Assembly (NCBI GenBank): GCA_028707125.1
Contig: JAQTUX010000001.1
Coordinates: 1,176,023 to 1,240,022 of the forward strand
Length of the DNA stretch: 64,000 nucleotides
From: Candidatus Omnitrophota bacterium
GTDB taxonomy: Bacteria; Omnitrophota; Gorgyraeia; Gygaellales; JAQTUX01
Direction of reading: 5' to 3'
Part shown: positions 1-7,679 of the stretch, one piece after another
Position numbering within the stretch: the stretch's first letter is position 1
Layout of the letters: each line of letters opens with the position of its first letter
Made by a program: the position numbers and the translations under genes
The notes under the pieces: model-generated
What the model was told of the DNA's origin: nothing
Seen by the model: the letters and a program-made list of their open reading frames with translations, nothing else
The model's database searches: none

Positions 1-1169
1 GCAAAGCCGTTGTTCAATGCCACCCTCACAGCGGCTTTCCTCGCCTTATTGGGAACACAGTCAATATCACATTCCGGATCAGGGGTCTCAAAATTTATGG
101 TCGGAGGCACAATACCTTCTTTTATGGCAAGGCAGCAGGCAGCTGATTCAATGGCAGACGCCGCGCCCATAGGATGGCCCAGCATTGATTTTATGGAACT
201 GACCATTACCTCTTTATATCGCTCTTTTAATACCTGTTTGATCGCCTGGCATTCCACCTTATCGTTCAAAGGCGTGCCTGTGCCGTGCGCGCTGATGTAA
301 TCCACGTCCTTATAACCGATACCGGATTCTTTGAGCGCCTTCTCCATCGCCCTGGCGATGCTTTGCGGCTCAGGGGCGGTAGCGTGATAGGCGTCGCAGG
401 AAAGGCCGTATCCCAGGACCTCCGCGTAGATATCGGCGCCTCTTTTAAGGGCGGAATCAAGGTTTTCAAGAAGGACTATACCGGAGCCCTCTCCCAGTAT
501 CATACCCTTTCTGTTCTTGTCAAACGGCTGGCATTTCTCAGGCGCCATCGCGTAAATGCGCTGGAAGCCGGCAAATGCCACGTGAGAGAAAGCGTCAGAG
601 CCGCCTGCCAGGGCGTAATCAAGCGCCCCGCTCCTGATCAAATCAGAGCCGTAGCCGACGGCGTAGTTGCCCGCGGCGCAGGCAGTGGGAAAGAGGAAAT
701 TCTCTCCCTGCGCCTTGAACTGCAGAGCAACGTTGGCGGAAATGTTGTTCACCGACGCCTGCATTATCTTCTGCCGGTCAAGTTCCTTCAAGCCGCCTTT
801 AGCCCATACCTCTATCAATTCCTCCAATGGCTTCTCCCCGGTGGTAGTGCCTACCAATACGCCTGTTTTCTTCTTAGGCATATCAGCAGCGGCCAATCTC
901 GCGTCCTCCAAAGCCAGCGTAGACGCGGCGATCGCCAATTGCGACGCCTTCCCCAGGAATTTGACCTTTCTTTTGGGGATGAAAGATTTCGGATTAAAAT
1001 TTTTTACCTCTCCCCCATTATGGCACTTGAGGATGCTGGTATCAAGGGAGGTGACTTCGCTTATGCCGGATTTACCGCTGATGACAGACCTCCAGAACTC
1101 CTCTCTTCCTATGCCCACAGAAGAAACTATGCCTATGCCGGTTACAACTATGCGCCTATTGCTTTTCAT
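1..1169 (-). CDS. Beta-ketoacyl-ACP synthase (KAS II / KS-alpha type), 3' end cut by window edge
   Basis: Catalyses decarboxylative Claisen condensation of malonyl-ACP with an acyl-ACP. Translating the minus strand from the ATG at 1169 gives an N-terminus MKSNRRIVVTGIGIVSSVG and all three catalytic residues: Cys in PTACAAGNYAVG, His in SAHGTGTPLND and His in SMLGHPMGAASA. The reading frame is still open at position 1, just after NNGF, so only the last few dozen residues are missing. The start overlaps the end of fabZ by 14 bp. It is the active partner expected for the degenerate ketosynthase two genes upstream, as in KS/chain-length-factor pairs. A plain FabF of fatty acid synthesis is the alternative, but the neighbours (cyclase-reductase fusion, second KS, sensor kinase) argue for a dedicated pathway. 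Confidence 0.93.
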   Translation of the reverse strand, partial: MKSNRRIVVTGIGIVSSVGIGREEFWRSVISGKSGISEVTSLDTSILKCHNGGEVKNFNPKSFIPKRKVKFLGKASQLAIAASTLALEDARLAAADMPKKKTGVLVGTTTGEKPLEELIEVWAKGGLKELDRQKIMQASVNNISANVALQFKAQGENFLFPTACAAGNYAVGYGSDLIRSGALDYALAGGSDAFSHVAFAGFQRIYAMAPEKCQPFDKNRKGMILGEGSGIVLLENLDSALKRGADIYAEVLGYGLSCDAYHATAPEPQSIARAMEKALKESGIGYKDVDYISAHGTGTPLNDKVECQAIKQVLKERYKEVMVSSIKSMLGHPMGAASAIESAACCLAIKEGIVPPTINFETPDPECDIDCVPNKARKAAVRVALNNGF

Positions 1170-1605
1170 TGTTCTTTATTTTAACGGCAAACGATGTGGT
1201 GCTCTTAGCCACTACCCTATCCCCCACCCTTGCCGTTGTTTCTATTACCCCGCCTTTGTCTATGATCTTTACATTAACCGCTTCCAATATTAACGTATCG
1301 CCGGGATATACGGGAGACAAAAATTCCGCTTTTACCTTCGCCAGATAATAATCCGGATTCGTTTGGGCGATCTCCGGCTTCTTTGTGTAATAAAGCACTA
1401 TTGACGCCTGCGCCATCGCCTCAATGATCAGCACGCCCGGCATTATCGGTTTACCCGGAAAATGCCCTCTGAAGAAATCCTCTTTTGGGTCAAGGAATCT
1501 CCTGGCTACGATGCGCCTGCCTTCTTCCACCTCAATGACCTCGTCAATGAAGAGGAACGGCTCTCGCTGCGGCAATATGCTTTTGACCTTTTCCTTGTCC
1601 CACAT
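1156..1605 (-). CDS. fabZ: 3-hydroxyacyl-ACP dehydratase, FabZ type
   Basis: Hot-dog-fold dehydratase that removes water from 3-hydroxyacyl-ACP to give trans-2-enoyl-ACP. The 149-residue length is normal for FabZ. The catalytic His48 lies in RGHFPGKPIMPG and Glu62 in IIEAMAQ, both in the canonical arrangement. It sits 8 bp downstream of the ACP gene and overlaps the next ketosynthase, so it is translated as part of the same operon. With the ketoreductase and ketosynthases it completes the condensation, reduction and dehydration steps. No enoyl reductase is seen in the window, so the product may keep its double bonds (inference). In aryl polyene and polyene clusters the same enzyme class serves that purpose. 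Confidence 0.95.
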   Translation of the reverse strand: MWDKEKVKSILPQREPFLFIDEVIEVEEGRRIVARRFLDPKEDFFRGHFPGKPIMPGVLIIEAMAQASIVLYYTKKPEIAQTNPDYYLAKVKAEFLSPVYPGDTLILEAVNVKIIDKGGVIETTARVGDRVVAKSTTSFAVKIKNNEKQ

Positions 1606-1613
1606 ATTTATTA

Positions 1614-1847
1614 TTACCCCTTTAACTGCCTTGCCATCTCAATTATTTTATTCAGCGTCCTTGCCTTTGGTATCTGGTCTTCAGGCACGACTATCTTGAG
1701 CTTCCTTTCGATTGCCGCCACAATCTCAAGCGACTTCATTGAATCAACTTCCATATCGGCAAAGTCCTTATCGGGCTCAATCTCATTTGCCGGGATCTCA
1801 ATGATCTCCGATACTAATTGTGTTATCTGGTTTACCAATTCGTCCAT
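1614..1847 (-). CDS. acpP: Acyl carrier protein
   Basis: Small acidic carrier of 77 residues that holds the growing acyl chain on phosphopantetheine. The attachment site is Ser36 in EVDSMKSLEIV, a DSM variant of the usual DSL motif, followed by the expected amphipathic helices. The start is set by a strong Shine-Dalgarno AAGGAGG 7 nt upstream, which overlaps the TAA stop of the preceding ketosynthase gene. It is probably the dedicated carrier of this cluster rather than the housekeeping AcpP, because it lies between two ketosynthases and no fabD, fabH or plsX is present here. Confidence 0.93.
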   Translation of the reverse strand: MDELVNQITQLVSEIIEIPANEIEPDKDFADMEVDSMKSLEIVAAIERKLKIVVPEDQIPKARTLNKIIEMARQLKG

Positions 1848-1858
1848 ACAAATCCTCC

Positions 1859-3082
1859 TTAGTATTTACCGATCAAACACGACGCGTTATTCCCGCCGGG
1901 GGCGAAGTTATTTATAAGCACGGCGCCTACTTTCCGCTCTCTGCATTTATTAGGCACATAATCCAGATCGCACTCGGGGTCCCTTTCTTCGTAATTGATC
2001 GTGGGCGGCAGAAAACCCTCTGATATCGCTCCCACCGAAGCCGCGACCTGCAGGATGCCGGAGGCGCTTACCGGCTCGCCTATCATTGACTTGATGGAGC
2101 TCACTGCCACATCCCCGGCACTGTCTCCGAAGATCTCCTTGATAGCCTCGGTCTCCAGGCGGTCGTGCTGGAGCACGGAATTTGCCGACGCGCAGATATA
2201 GCCGATGTCCCGCGGCCGCAGGCCCGCGTCCTTGATAACGCCTGTCATAGTCCTTTTCAGGCCTTCAGCGCGAGGATGATACTTTCCGCTGCGGTAGGCG
2301 TCAAAGAGCGTCGCGGCGGCAAGCGCCCGCGCGTAGATACGGGCGTTCCTCGCCCTGGCATGTTCCTCATCCTCAACTATCACTACGCCTGCCCCCTCTC
2401 CCAGGATTATGCCGTTCCTCCTTTTGTCAAACGGACACGAGGCCTCAATGCCTTTAATGCCTGCCAGAAAGCCGATCTTGTAAAATCCCACAAAACTCTG
2501 AAATGACAAGCCATCAACCCCACAGACCAATACAGCCTTGGCGCGGCCAAGGCGTATGAAATCAAGCGCGTATTTCAACGCGTCCAGCCCTGCCGTGTAA
2601 CCGGTGGAGACGGTAGTGTTGAACCCCTTGATATTGTAACGGATGGATACCTGGCTGGAAGGGGCGTTGATCGTCGTGCCCGGGAACATAGCGGGATTTA
2701 CGAACTGGGCGCCCTCCTGCGCGATCTCCTTGCCGAATTCGGCAACATTCCATATTGAAGATAACGTGGTTGCCGTTACCACACCCATGTCATGGGTATT
2801 CTCTTCGTTGATCACAAGCCCCGAATCATCCAGCGCCATCTTTACCGCCGCGCAAAGAAACCTGGTGCTCCTGTCCATATTCCTGATACCCTTCGCGCCC
2901 AGGAACTTCTCCGCCTCAAAACCGCTGATCTCGCCGGCGAGCTTGGTCTTAAAGAACCCCGTTTCAAAAGAGGTTATCGGCTTGACGCCTGAACGGCCGG
3001 CTCTTAATGCCTGCCAGAATTCATCTTTGCCGATCGCGTTCGGCGCGACAACCCCGATCCCCGTGATCACTATCTTCTTCAT
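1859..3082 (-). CDS. Ketosynthase-fold protein lacking the catalytic triad (chain-length-factor-like)
   Basis: The 407 residues are a full-length thiolase-fold KAS II homologue: N-terminal KIVITGIGVVAPNAIG, KRRNGIILGEGAGVV in the middle, NNFAPGGNNAS at the end. All catalytic positions are changed. The Cys site of TACxxG reads TGYTAG (Tyr162), the first His site AHGT reads ASAN (Ser299), and the second His site KSMxGH reads KSMIGE (Glu336). The structural Lys331-Ser is kept. Loss of the active Cys is the hallmark of the KS-beta or chain-length factor of type II polyketide synthases, usually Cys to Gln; Tyr is unusual. It probably forms a heterodimer with the intact ketosynthase at the window edge (inference). 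Its start overlaps the fabG stop as ATGA. No frameshift or internal stop suggests a pseudogene. Confidence 0.9.
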   Translation of the reverse strand: MKKIVITGIGVVAPNAIGKDEFWQALRAGRSGVKPITSFETGFFKTKLAGEISGFEAEKFLGAKGIRNMDRSTRFLCAAVKMALDDSGLVINEENTHDMGVVTATTLSSIWNVAEFGKEIAQEGAQFVNPAMFPGTTINAPSSQVSIRYNIKGFNTTVSTGYTAGLDALKYALDFIRLGRAKAVLVCGVDGLSFQSFVGFYKIGFLAGIKGIEASCPFDKRRNGIILGEGAGVVIVEDEEHARARNARIYARALAAATLFDAYRSGKYHPRAEGLKRTMTGVIKDAGLRPRDIGYICASANSVLQHDRLETEAIKEIFGDSAGDVAVSSIKSMIGEPVSASGILQVAASVGAISEGFLPPTINYEERDPECDLDYVPNKCRERKVGAVLINNFAPGGNNASCLIGKY

Positions 3083-3822
3083 CGCATTATCATTCCGCCG
3101 TCAATGATTATGACCTGTCCTGTAATGAATCCCGCCTTATCGCTAAGCAGAAAACTCACCAGTTTTGCCACTTCCTCCGGCCTGCCAAACCTGCCCAGAG
3201 GGATCTTCTTCAGCATCTCTTCTCTGTATTTCTCCTTCAACTCCTTCGTCATATCAGTTTCAATGAACCCGGGCGCGACCGCGTTTACCCTTATGTTGTA
3301 GGCAGCAACTTCCCGCGCCAGCGCCCTGGTAAATCCGATCATCCCTGCCTTCGCGGCTGCATAATTGGTCTGGCGAGGCATGCCGGATATGCCTGTCACC
3401 GAAGCAACATTGACAATATCGCCGCTTTTCTGTTTTACCAACGTAATTATCGCGGCATTCGTAAGGTTAAACACCCCGTTTAAATTGGTGTCTATCACCT
3501 TGTGCCAGTCATCCTTAGCCATAAGCGCCAGCGCCTTGTCGTTGGTGATGCCGGCGTTGTTAATGACGATATCCAGCGCGCCGAAATATTCCTTTGTATC
3601 CTTGACCCACTGCTTCACCGCTTCAAGATCCCTGATGTCCACCCGGTATGCCTTTGCCTTTACGCCCAAAGACGCGATCTCTTTTTCAAGCTCAACGGCG
3701 GTATCCACGCTTTGCAGGTAATTGAACGATACATTGGCGCCGCCTTTGGCCAACTCCAGAGCGATAGCCCTGCCTATGCCGCGCGTGCCTCCGCTTATAA
3801 TGGCTGTCCTGCCTTTAATCAT
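3079..3822 (-). CDS. fabG: 3-oxoacyl-ACP reductase, FabG type
   Basis: Short-chain dehydrogenase of 247 residues, the standard FabG length, reducing 3-oxoacyl-ACP with NADPH. The cofactor motif is SGGTRGIG near residue 10. The catalytic tetrad is visible as Asn114, Ser141, Tyr154 and Lys158 (NYAAAKAG). NNAG lies at 88-91 and the C-terminal VIIIDGG motif is present. It overlaps the receiver gene upstream by 8 bp and the ketosynthase-like gene downstream by 4 bp, so it belongs to the same transcript. Its substrate is presumably the ACP-bound intermediate of this cluster, although a role in ordinary fatty acid synthesis cannot be excluded. Confidence 0.94.
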   Translation of the reverse strand: MIKGRTAIISGGTRGIGRAIALELAKGGANVSFNYLQSVDTAVELEKEIASLGVKAKAYRVDIRDLEAVKQWVKDTKEYFGALDIVINNAGITNDKALALMAKDDWHKVIDTNLNGVFNLTNAAIITLVKQKSGDIVNVASVTGISGMPRQTNYAAAKAGMIGFTRALAREVAAYNIRVNAVAPGFIETDMTKELKEKYREEMLKKIPLGRFGRPEEVAKLVSFLLSDKAGFITGQVIIIDGGMIMR

Positions 3823-4195
3823 TGCCCAGGTTCCTTTTGACCTTATCGATCAGCTCGGTTATATCAAAGGGCTTAAATATATAATCCGCGACCTTCAAAT
3901 CCAGCGCCTCTTTATATTTGCTCTCATCGGCGTAACCGGTGATCAGTATTTCGGGCACGGGTTTCTTGCCTGCCTCCTTCAAATAATCCCGGATCCGCCT
4001 GATCGTCTCTATCCCGTCTATATCGGGCATCCTGATATCGGAAATGATAAGATGGAAGTCCACTTTTTTGACCTCCTCTATCGCCTCTTTTCCGCTCTTT
4101 ACCACTGTCGCGTTGTGGCCCTGGCTGCTGAGTAATTTACGCAAACTTTTAACTATCAGCTCATCATCATCAATGACTAAGATGTTCTTGCTCAT
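3815..4195 (-). CDS. Single-domain response regulator (receiver only)
   Basis: CheY-like receiver of 126 residues with no output domain. The acidic pocket IDDDE is at 8-12, the phosphoacceptor Asp53 is in LIISDIRMPD, the switch Thr is near 86 (EILITGYAD) and the conserved Lys near 108 (YIFKPFD). It starts 3 bp after the histidine kinase stop and overlaps fabG. Without a DNA-binding domain it must act through protein contacts, phosphorelay or a kinase sink. Its place between kinase and ketoreductase suggests control of the pathway by protein interaction or relay (inference). Confidence 0.93.
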   Translation of the reverse strand: MSKNILVIDDDELIVKSLRKLLSSQGHNATVVKSGKEAIEEVKKVDFHLIISDIRMPDIDGIETIRRIRDYLKEAGKKPVPEILITGYADESKYKEALDLKVADYIFKPFDITELIDKVKRNLGND

Positions 4196-4198
4196 CGG

Positions 4199-6379
4199 CT
4201 ACCTCCCCTTGCCGGCGTCCGCCGCGTTTGCTGCCGGTAATCTGACAGTAACAACCGTCCCCTTATTCAACTCGGAATCAATGCTGATCGTGCCTTTGTG
4301 CTTTTCAACAATGGACTGGCATATGGAAAGGCCCAGCCCCAGCCCCTTTCCCACGTCCTTGGTAGTGAAAAAAGGGTCAAAGATCTTCCGTTGTATATCC
4401 CTGGATATGCCTGTGCCTTCATCCTCCACGGCTATCGCGACCCATTTGCCGTTCCTGGATAATGTTACGCGGATGTCCCCGCTTTTCTTTATCTTCCTTA
4501 TGGCGTCCCTGCCGTTTAAGATTATATTGGTCAATACCTGTTCCAGTTCGTTGGGATTGCCCTTGACAACATAGCCGTCCTTCTTAAGGTCGGCGACGAT
4601 CCTGACGTTCTCCTGTTCCAGCTGATAGCCGATAAAACTCATCACGCTCTTGAACACATCCGACAGATCCACTTCGGAAAAATCTACCGCTTCAAGCGGC
4701 TTCCTGCCGTAGGCCATCAGCTTCTGCACGATCGTGCGGCACCTCCTGGTCGCCTCTTCTATGATCTCAAGGGACTCCCTGTCCATCCCTGTATCTACGG
4801 CTAAAAGCATCTGGACGTTGGTCAGTATCGCCGCCAGAGGATTGTTGATCTCATGCGCCACGCCGCCTGCCAGAGTACCTACCGTCGCCAGTTTCTCCGC
4901 CTGGACCAGCTGTTTCTGCACCTCAACCAGCTCCCTGGTCCTCTGCCTGACCTGATCTTCTATGTTCTCATACAAGAGGGCGTTCTCAATGGCTAAAGCG
5001 GCCTGGCTTGCCAGAACAGAAAAGGCATTCAGATCTTCCTGCGTATAGGTCTTCTCAGAAAGCTTGTCCCCCAATATAAGAAAACCCAGCAGCTTATCTT
5101 CCGAAAAGCTGGGCACGACTACGGCGGCGTCCAAAAGTTCCAACTGTTTTTCCAAACTCTCAAGCCCGGAATCAACATCTTCTTCTGTTTCCCGCTTTAT
5201 TTCTTCGTGCACTATCGGCTCGCGCCCGTCTTCAAGGCATTTGATCAACCGGGTTTCTCTGCCTATGGACGCGGGCTGACCCTGTTTCAAATTCCCCCCC
5301 GCCTTCAAAACAAACTTTCCGCCTTCTTTATCATATAAATATATCGCCGAATGAGAAATATGGACGTTCTGAATGACAATATTCACGAAAAAATGCAATA
5401 ACTCCTGCAGGCTGTGGATCCGGGTCATCCCCATCCCCGCCTGCTTTAAGATCTCCTGATAACGCCTCTGCTCCTTAAGCAGGCCTTCTTCGGCTTTACG
5501 CTGCAGGTAAATATAAACCAGGGTGGCAACCGTAGCCAGGACCGCTATTGAACCCGACGGCAGTATCCACCAATTTACCCCGAAATTAGCGACGAAGAGG
5601 TCCTTAAGCCGCAAAGCCAGGGCAAAAGGTATACCCAAAAGCAAGGTATAAACCGCTATAAAGATCCCTGTGCGGGTAATGGCGACCTTTATATCCATAA
5701 GACGGTAGCGGAGTATGGCGTAAGTGACCATAAAGAAGTATAAGGGGACGGTAAAGTTCAAAATGGGATAAAGGTTCAGGCCGAAACAGGGCAGGAAAGA
5801 CGTCCCCCCGCCCGCGAAGCCCAAAGCGGCGGCAGAGAGAAAATACTTGATCTGATCGCGCTTCAGGCCGCTCATCTTTTTATAATTTATTACCAGTTCA
5901 ATATGGCCGTACAGCACCAGTCCGGCAAAGTAAAAGATGACGAACAGATAAAGCAGCGGCCCGCCGGGATAAACAAAATATACCGGCTTGACCCACTTCA
6001 AGTCCGTAAAATATAAGGTACAGCTATTGATAAAAAGGCCCTTAAAGAAAATGTCGGATACCAGGAATATAACAGCCCATAACCCTAAGAATCTGATAAA
6101 AAGAGGATGTTTAATGTGCAGGAATTCATAAATAAGGTATACAAATGAGAACGGTATTAAAATGATCCCCACATAAGCGAACTGCCACCAGAAAAATGCC
6201 TCTGACGCGCTTTCGGCGTGGCTGACCATAAATGCCCCGAACCCGTAAAAAGAGGTAGCGAAAGCAAAAATAGACCACTTCCTGGCCAGTTTAGTCCTGT
6301 AGCCTTTGACATAGACAAAGACCGCCATGGATAGACTGGTGATCGCCGTTAATATACTGGATATGCCGTAAAGGTTCAT
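4199..6379 (-). CDS. Membrane sensor histidine kinase with 7TM-like input, GAF, HisKA and HATPase domains
   Basis: Protein of 726 residues. Residues 1 to about 290 hold a run of hydrophobic helices resembling the N-terminal multi-TM input domain of kinases such as PrsK. A GAF-like domain follows at about 315-475, then a coiled linker. HisKA carries phospho-acceptor His509 in GGVAHEINNPLA. The ATPase domain spans about 610-718, with N box NIILNGRDAI, G1 VEDEGTGI, an FDPFFTTK F box and G2 GLGLGLS. The start overlaps the upstream oxidoreductase as ATGA, and the receiver gene follows 3 bp later, giving a cognate pair. A sensor lying inside a biosynthetic operon suggests that the product or the membrane state is sensed (inference). 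Confidence 0.93.
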   Translation of the reverse strand: MNLYGISSILTAITSLSMAVFVYVKGYRTKLARKWSIFAFATSFYGFGAFMVSHAESASEAFFWWQFAYVGIILIPFSFVYLIYEFLHIKHPLFIRFLGLWAVIFLVSDIFFKGLFINSCTLYFTDLKWVKPVYFVYPGGPLLYLFVIFYFAGLVLYGHIELVINYKKMSGLKRDQIKYFLSAAALGFAGGGTSFLPCFGLNLYPILNFTVPLYFFMVTYAILRYRLMDIKVAITRTGIFIAVYTLLLGIPFALALRLKDLFVANFGVNWWILPSGSIAVLATVATLVYIYLQRKAEEGLLKEQRRYQEILKQAGMGMTRIHSLQELLHFFVNIVIQNVHISHSAIYLYDKEGGKFVLKAGGNLKQGQPASIGRETRLIKCLEDGREPIVHEEIKRETEEDVDSGLESLEKQLELLDAAVVVPSFSEDKLLGFLILGDKLSEKTYTQEDLNAFSVLASQAALAIENALLYENIEDQVRQRTRELVEVQKQLVQAEKLATVGTLAGGVAHEINNPLAAILTNVQMLLAVDTGMDRESLEIIEEATRRCRTIVQKLMAYGRKPLEAVDFSEVDLSDVFKSVMSFIGYQLEQENVRIVADLKKDGYVVKGNPNELEQVLTNIILNGRDAIRKIKKSGDIRVTLSRNGKWVAIAVEDEGTGISRDIQRKIFDPFFTTKDVGKGLGLGLSICQSIVEKHKGTISIDSELNKGTVVTVRLPAANAADAGKGR

Positions 6380-7650
6380 TTCAGCCGTTTAGCGAATCTT
6401 TTAGCAAGCGCGATTATAGTCAAGATGGGCGGCACTCCGGGGCTTTTCGGCAATACGCTCGCGTCGCAGACAAAAAGCCTTTTTATCCGCGTTTCCAGTT
6501 CCCTGTCAACCACCTCGTCTATGGCCGCCGTGCCGCCGGGATGCGCCCCGCGTACCTTTGTCACGGCTATCGTGCGCGGCAGGCATCCTGCCTCAAGCAA
6601 TATCCTGCCTGAGATCTCGGCGCCCTTATTCAATTTGGACAAATCAGCAGGGGTCAACGTTTTCTCCACTACCCCGTCTTTACGCACGCCGCCTTGCGGA
6701 TCATCGTCTATCTTTGTCATAATCCCGAGCATCCTGTCTCTATGCCTGAATTTCAGAATGTGCCTGAAAGGCGAAACGGATACGTAGGCAAGCGCGCAGT
6801 CAATAAAGGGTGACAAAAGAAAACCGTCCTGTATATTCACCGCCGCCATCGTTACTTCTTTATCCATTCCTGTGTCTTTAGTCAGCCCGATAGTGACGTT
6901 AAAAAGGTCTAAAAACAATTTCCTGCCTGCCTCTATCCCTGAATTCTGCAAGATCACCGGCGTGCCGATGCCTCCCGCCGCCAGGATCACTGTGTTGGCG
7001 CGTATCTCTATCTTTCTTCCCGCCCTGCCGCGGCCTTCTACTCCCGCGGCCCTGCCTTCGGAAACAAGGACTTTAGTAATATCAGCGCCCGCGAGCAAAG
7101 AAGCGCCGTTGTCCCGCGCCTCTTTCAAATAAGTAAGCGCACTCCATCTTGCCGTAGTGCGGCAGCCCAGCACACAGTTGCCGCAAGAAACGCATTTCCT
7201 GAAATCAATGATCTTCGGCATAGGCATCATCTTAAAACCGAGTTTATCCGCCGCATCCATGATCCTTTTCGTGCCTCTGCCTATAAACCTGTCCGGCACC
7301 GGCGTGACAGCGAGTTCCTTTTCGGCCTCAAGGAACTCCTGCGTCAGATCCATGCCCAGGTTCTTGAATTCCGCCTCAAGCCCCCTGACGCCGTTACCGC
7401 AGCTGACAAGGGAGGTGCCGCCTACTGCTATGGAACGATAAAAGAAAACCCCTTGCCTGCTCCTGCTCAACAGGCCTAACCTATCGTACAGGTTGACTGC
7501 CGCGTAAAATTGCGAACCGAATTTCTTCCGAGCCAGATCAGGGCCCTTCTCCACGACCAGGACCTTCCTGCCGTTCTTCGCCAGCTCTCTGGCTAAAGTT
7601 GACCCTGCTACACCGGAACCAACGATGACAATATCGCTATCCATCCTCAT
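6376..7650 (-). CDS. GMC-family FAD oxidoreductase with ferredoxin-like Cys cluster
   Basis: Flavoprotein of 424 residues, short for the family. It has an N-terminal Rossmann motif DIVIVGSGVAGSTLARELA and a GGTSLVSCGNG flavin loop. A four-Cys motif CVSCGNCVLGC (Cys153, 156, 159, 163) is of the kind seen in bacterial GMC alcohol dehydrogenases. VILAAGGIGTP completes the FAD site, and the C-terminus carries GAHPGGTA and the typical PGVPPILTIIALA. GMC enzymes oxidise alcohols, sterols or long-chain alcohols. Next to an acyl-ACP reductase it could act on the derived aldehyde or alcohol, or desaturate the chain. The substrate is unknown. It lies 29 bp downstream of the reductase and overlaps the kinase gene. 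Confidence 0.88.
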   Translation of the reverse strand: MRMDSDIVIVGSGVAGSTLARELAKNGRKVLVVEKGPDLARKKFGSQFYAAVNLYDRLGLLSRSRQGVFFYRSIAVGGTSLVSCGNGVRGLEAEFKNLGMDLTQEFLEAEKELAVTPVPDRFIGRGTKRIMDAADKLGFKMMPMPKIIDFRKCVSCGNCVLGCRTTARWSALTYLKEARDNGASLLAGADITKVLVSEGRAAGVEGRGRAGRKIEIRANTVILAAGGIGTPVILQNSGIEAGRKLFLDLFNVTIGLTKDTGMDKEVTMAAVNIQDGFLLSPFIDCALAYVSVSPFRHILKFRHRDRMLGIMTKIDDDPQGGVRKDGVVEKTLTPADLSKLNKGAEISGRILLEAGCLPRTIAVTKVRGAHPGGTAAIDEVVDRELETRIKRLFVCDASVLPKSPGVPPILTIIALAKRFAKRLK

Positions 7651-7679
7651 CAGCCACCCCTCTTAAGATATCCCGCGCT

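Noticed and set aside
285-1184. 299-codon open frame on the plus strand
   Set aside because: It is antisense to the ketosynthase, whose minus-strand translation shows every family motif; the plus-strand peptide is Arg-rich with no recognisable domain.
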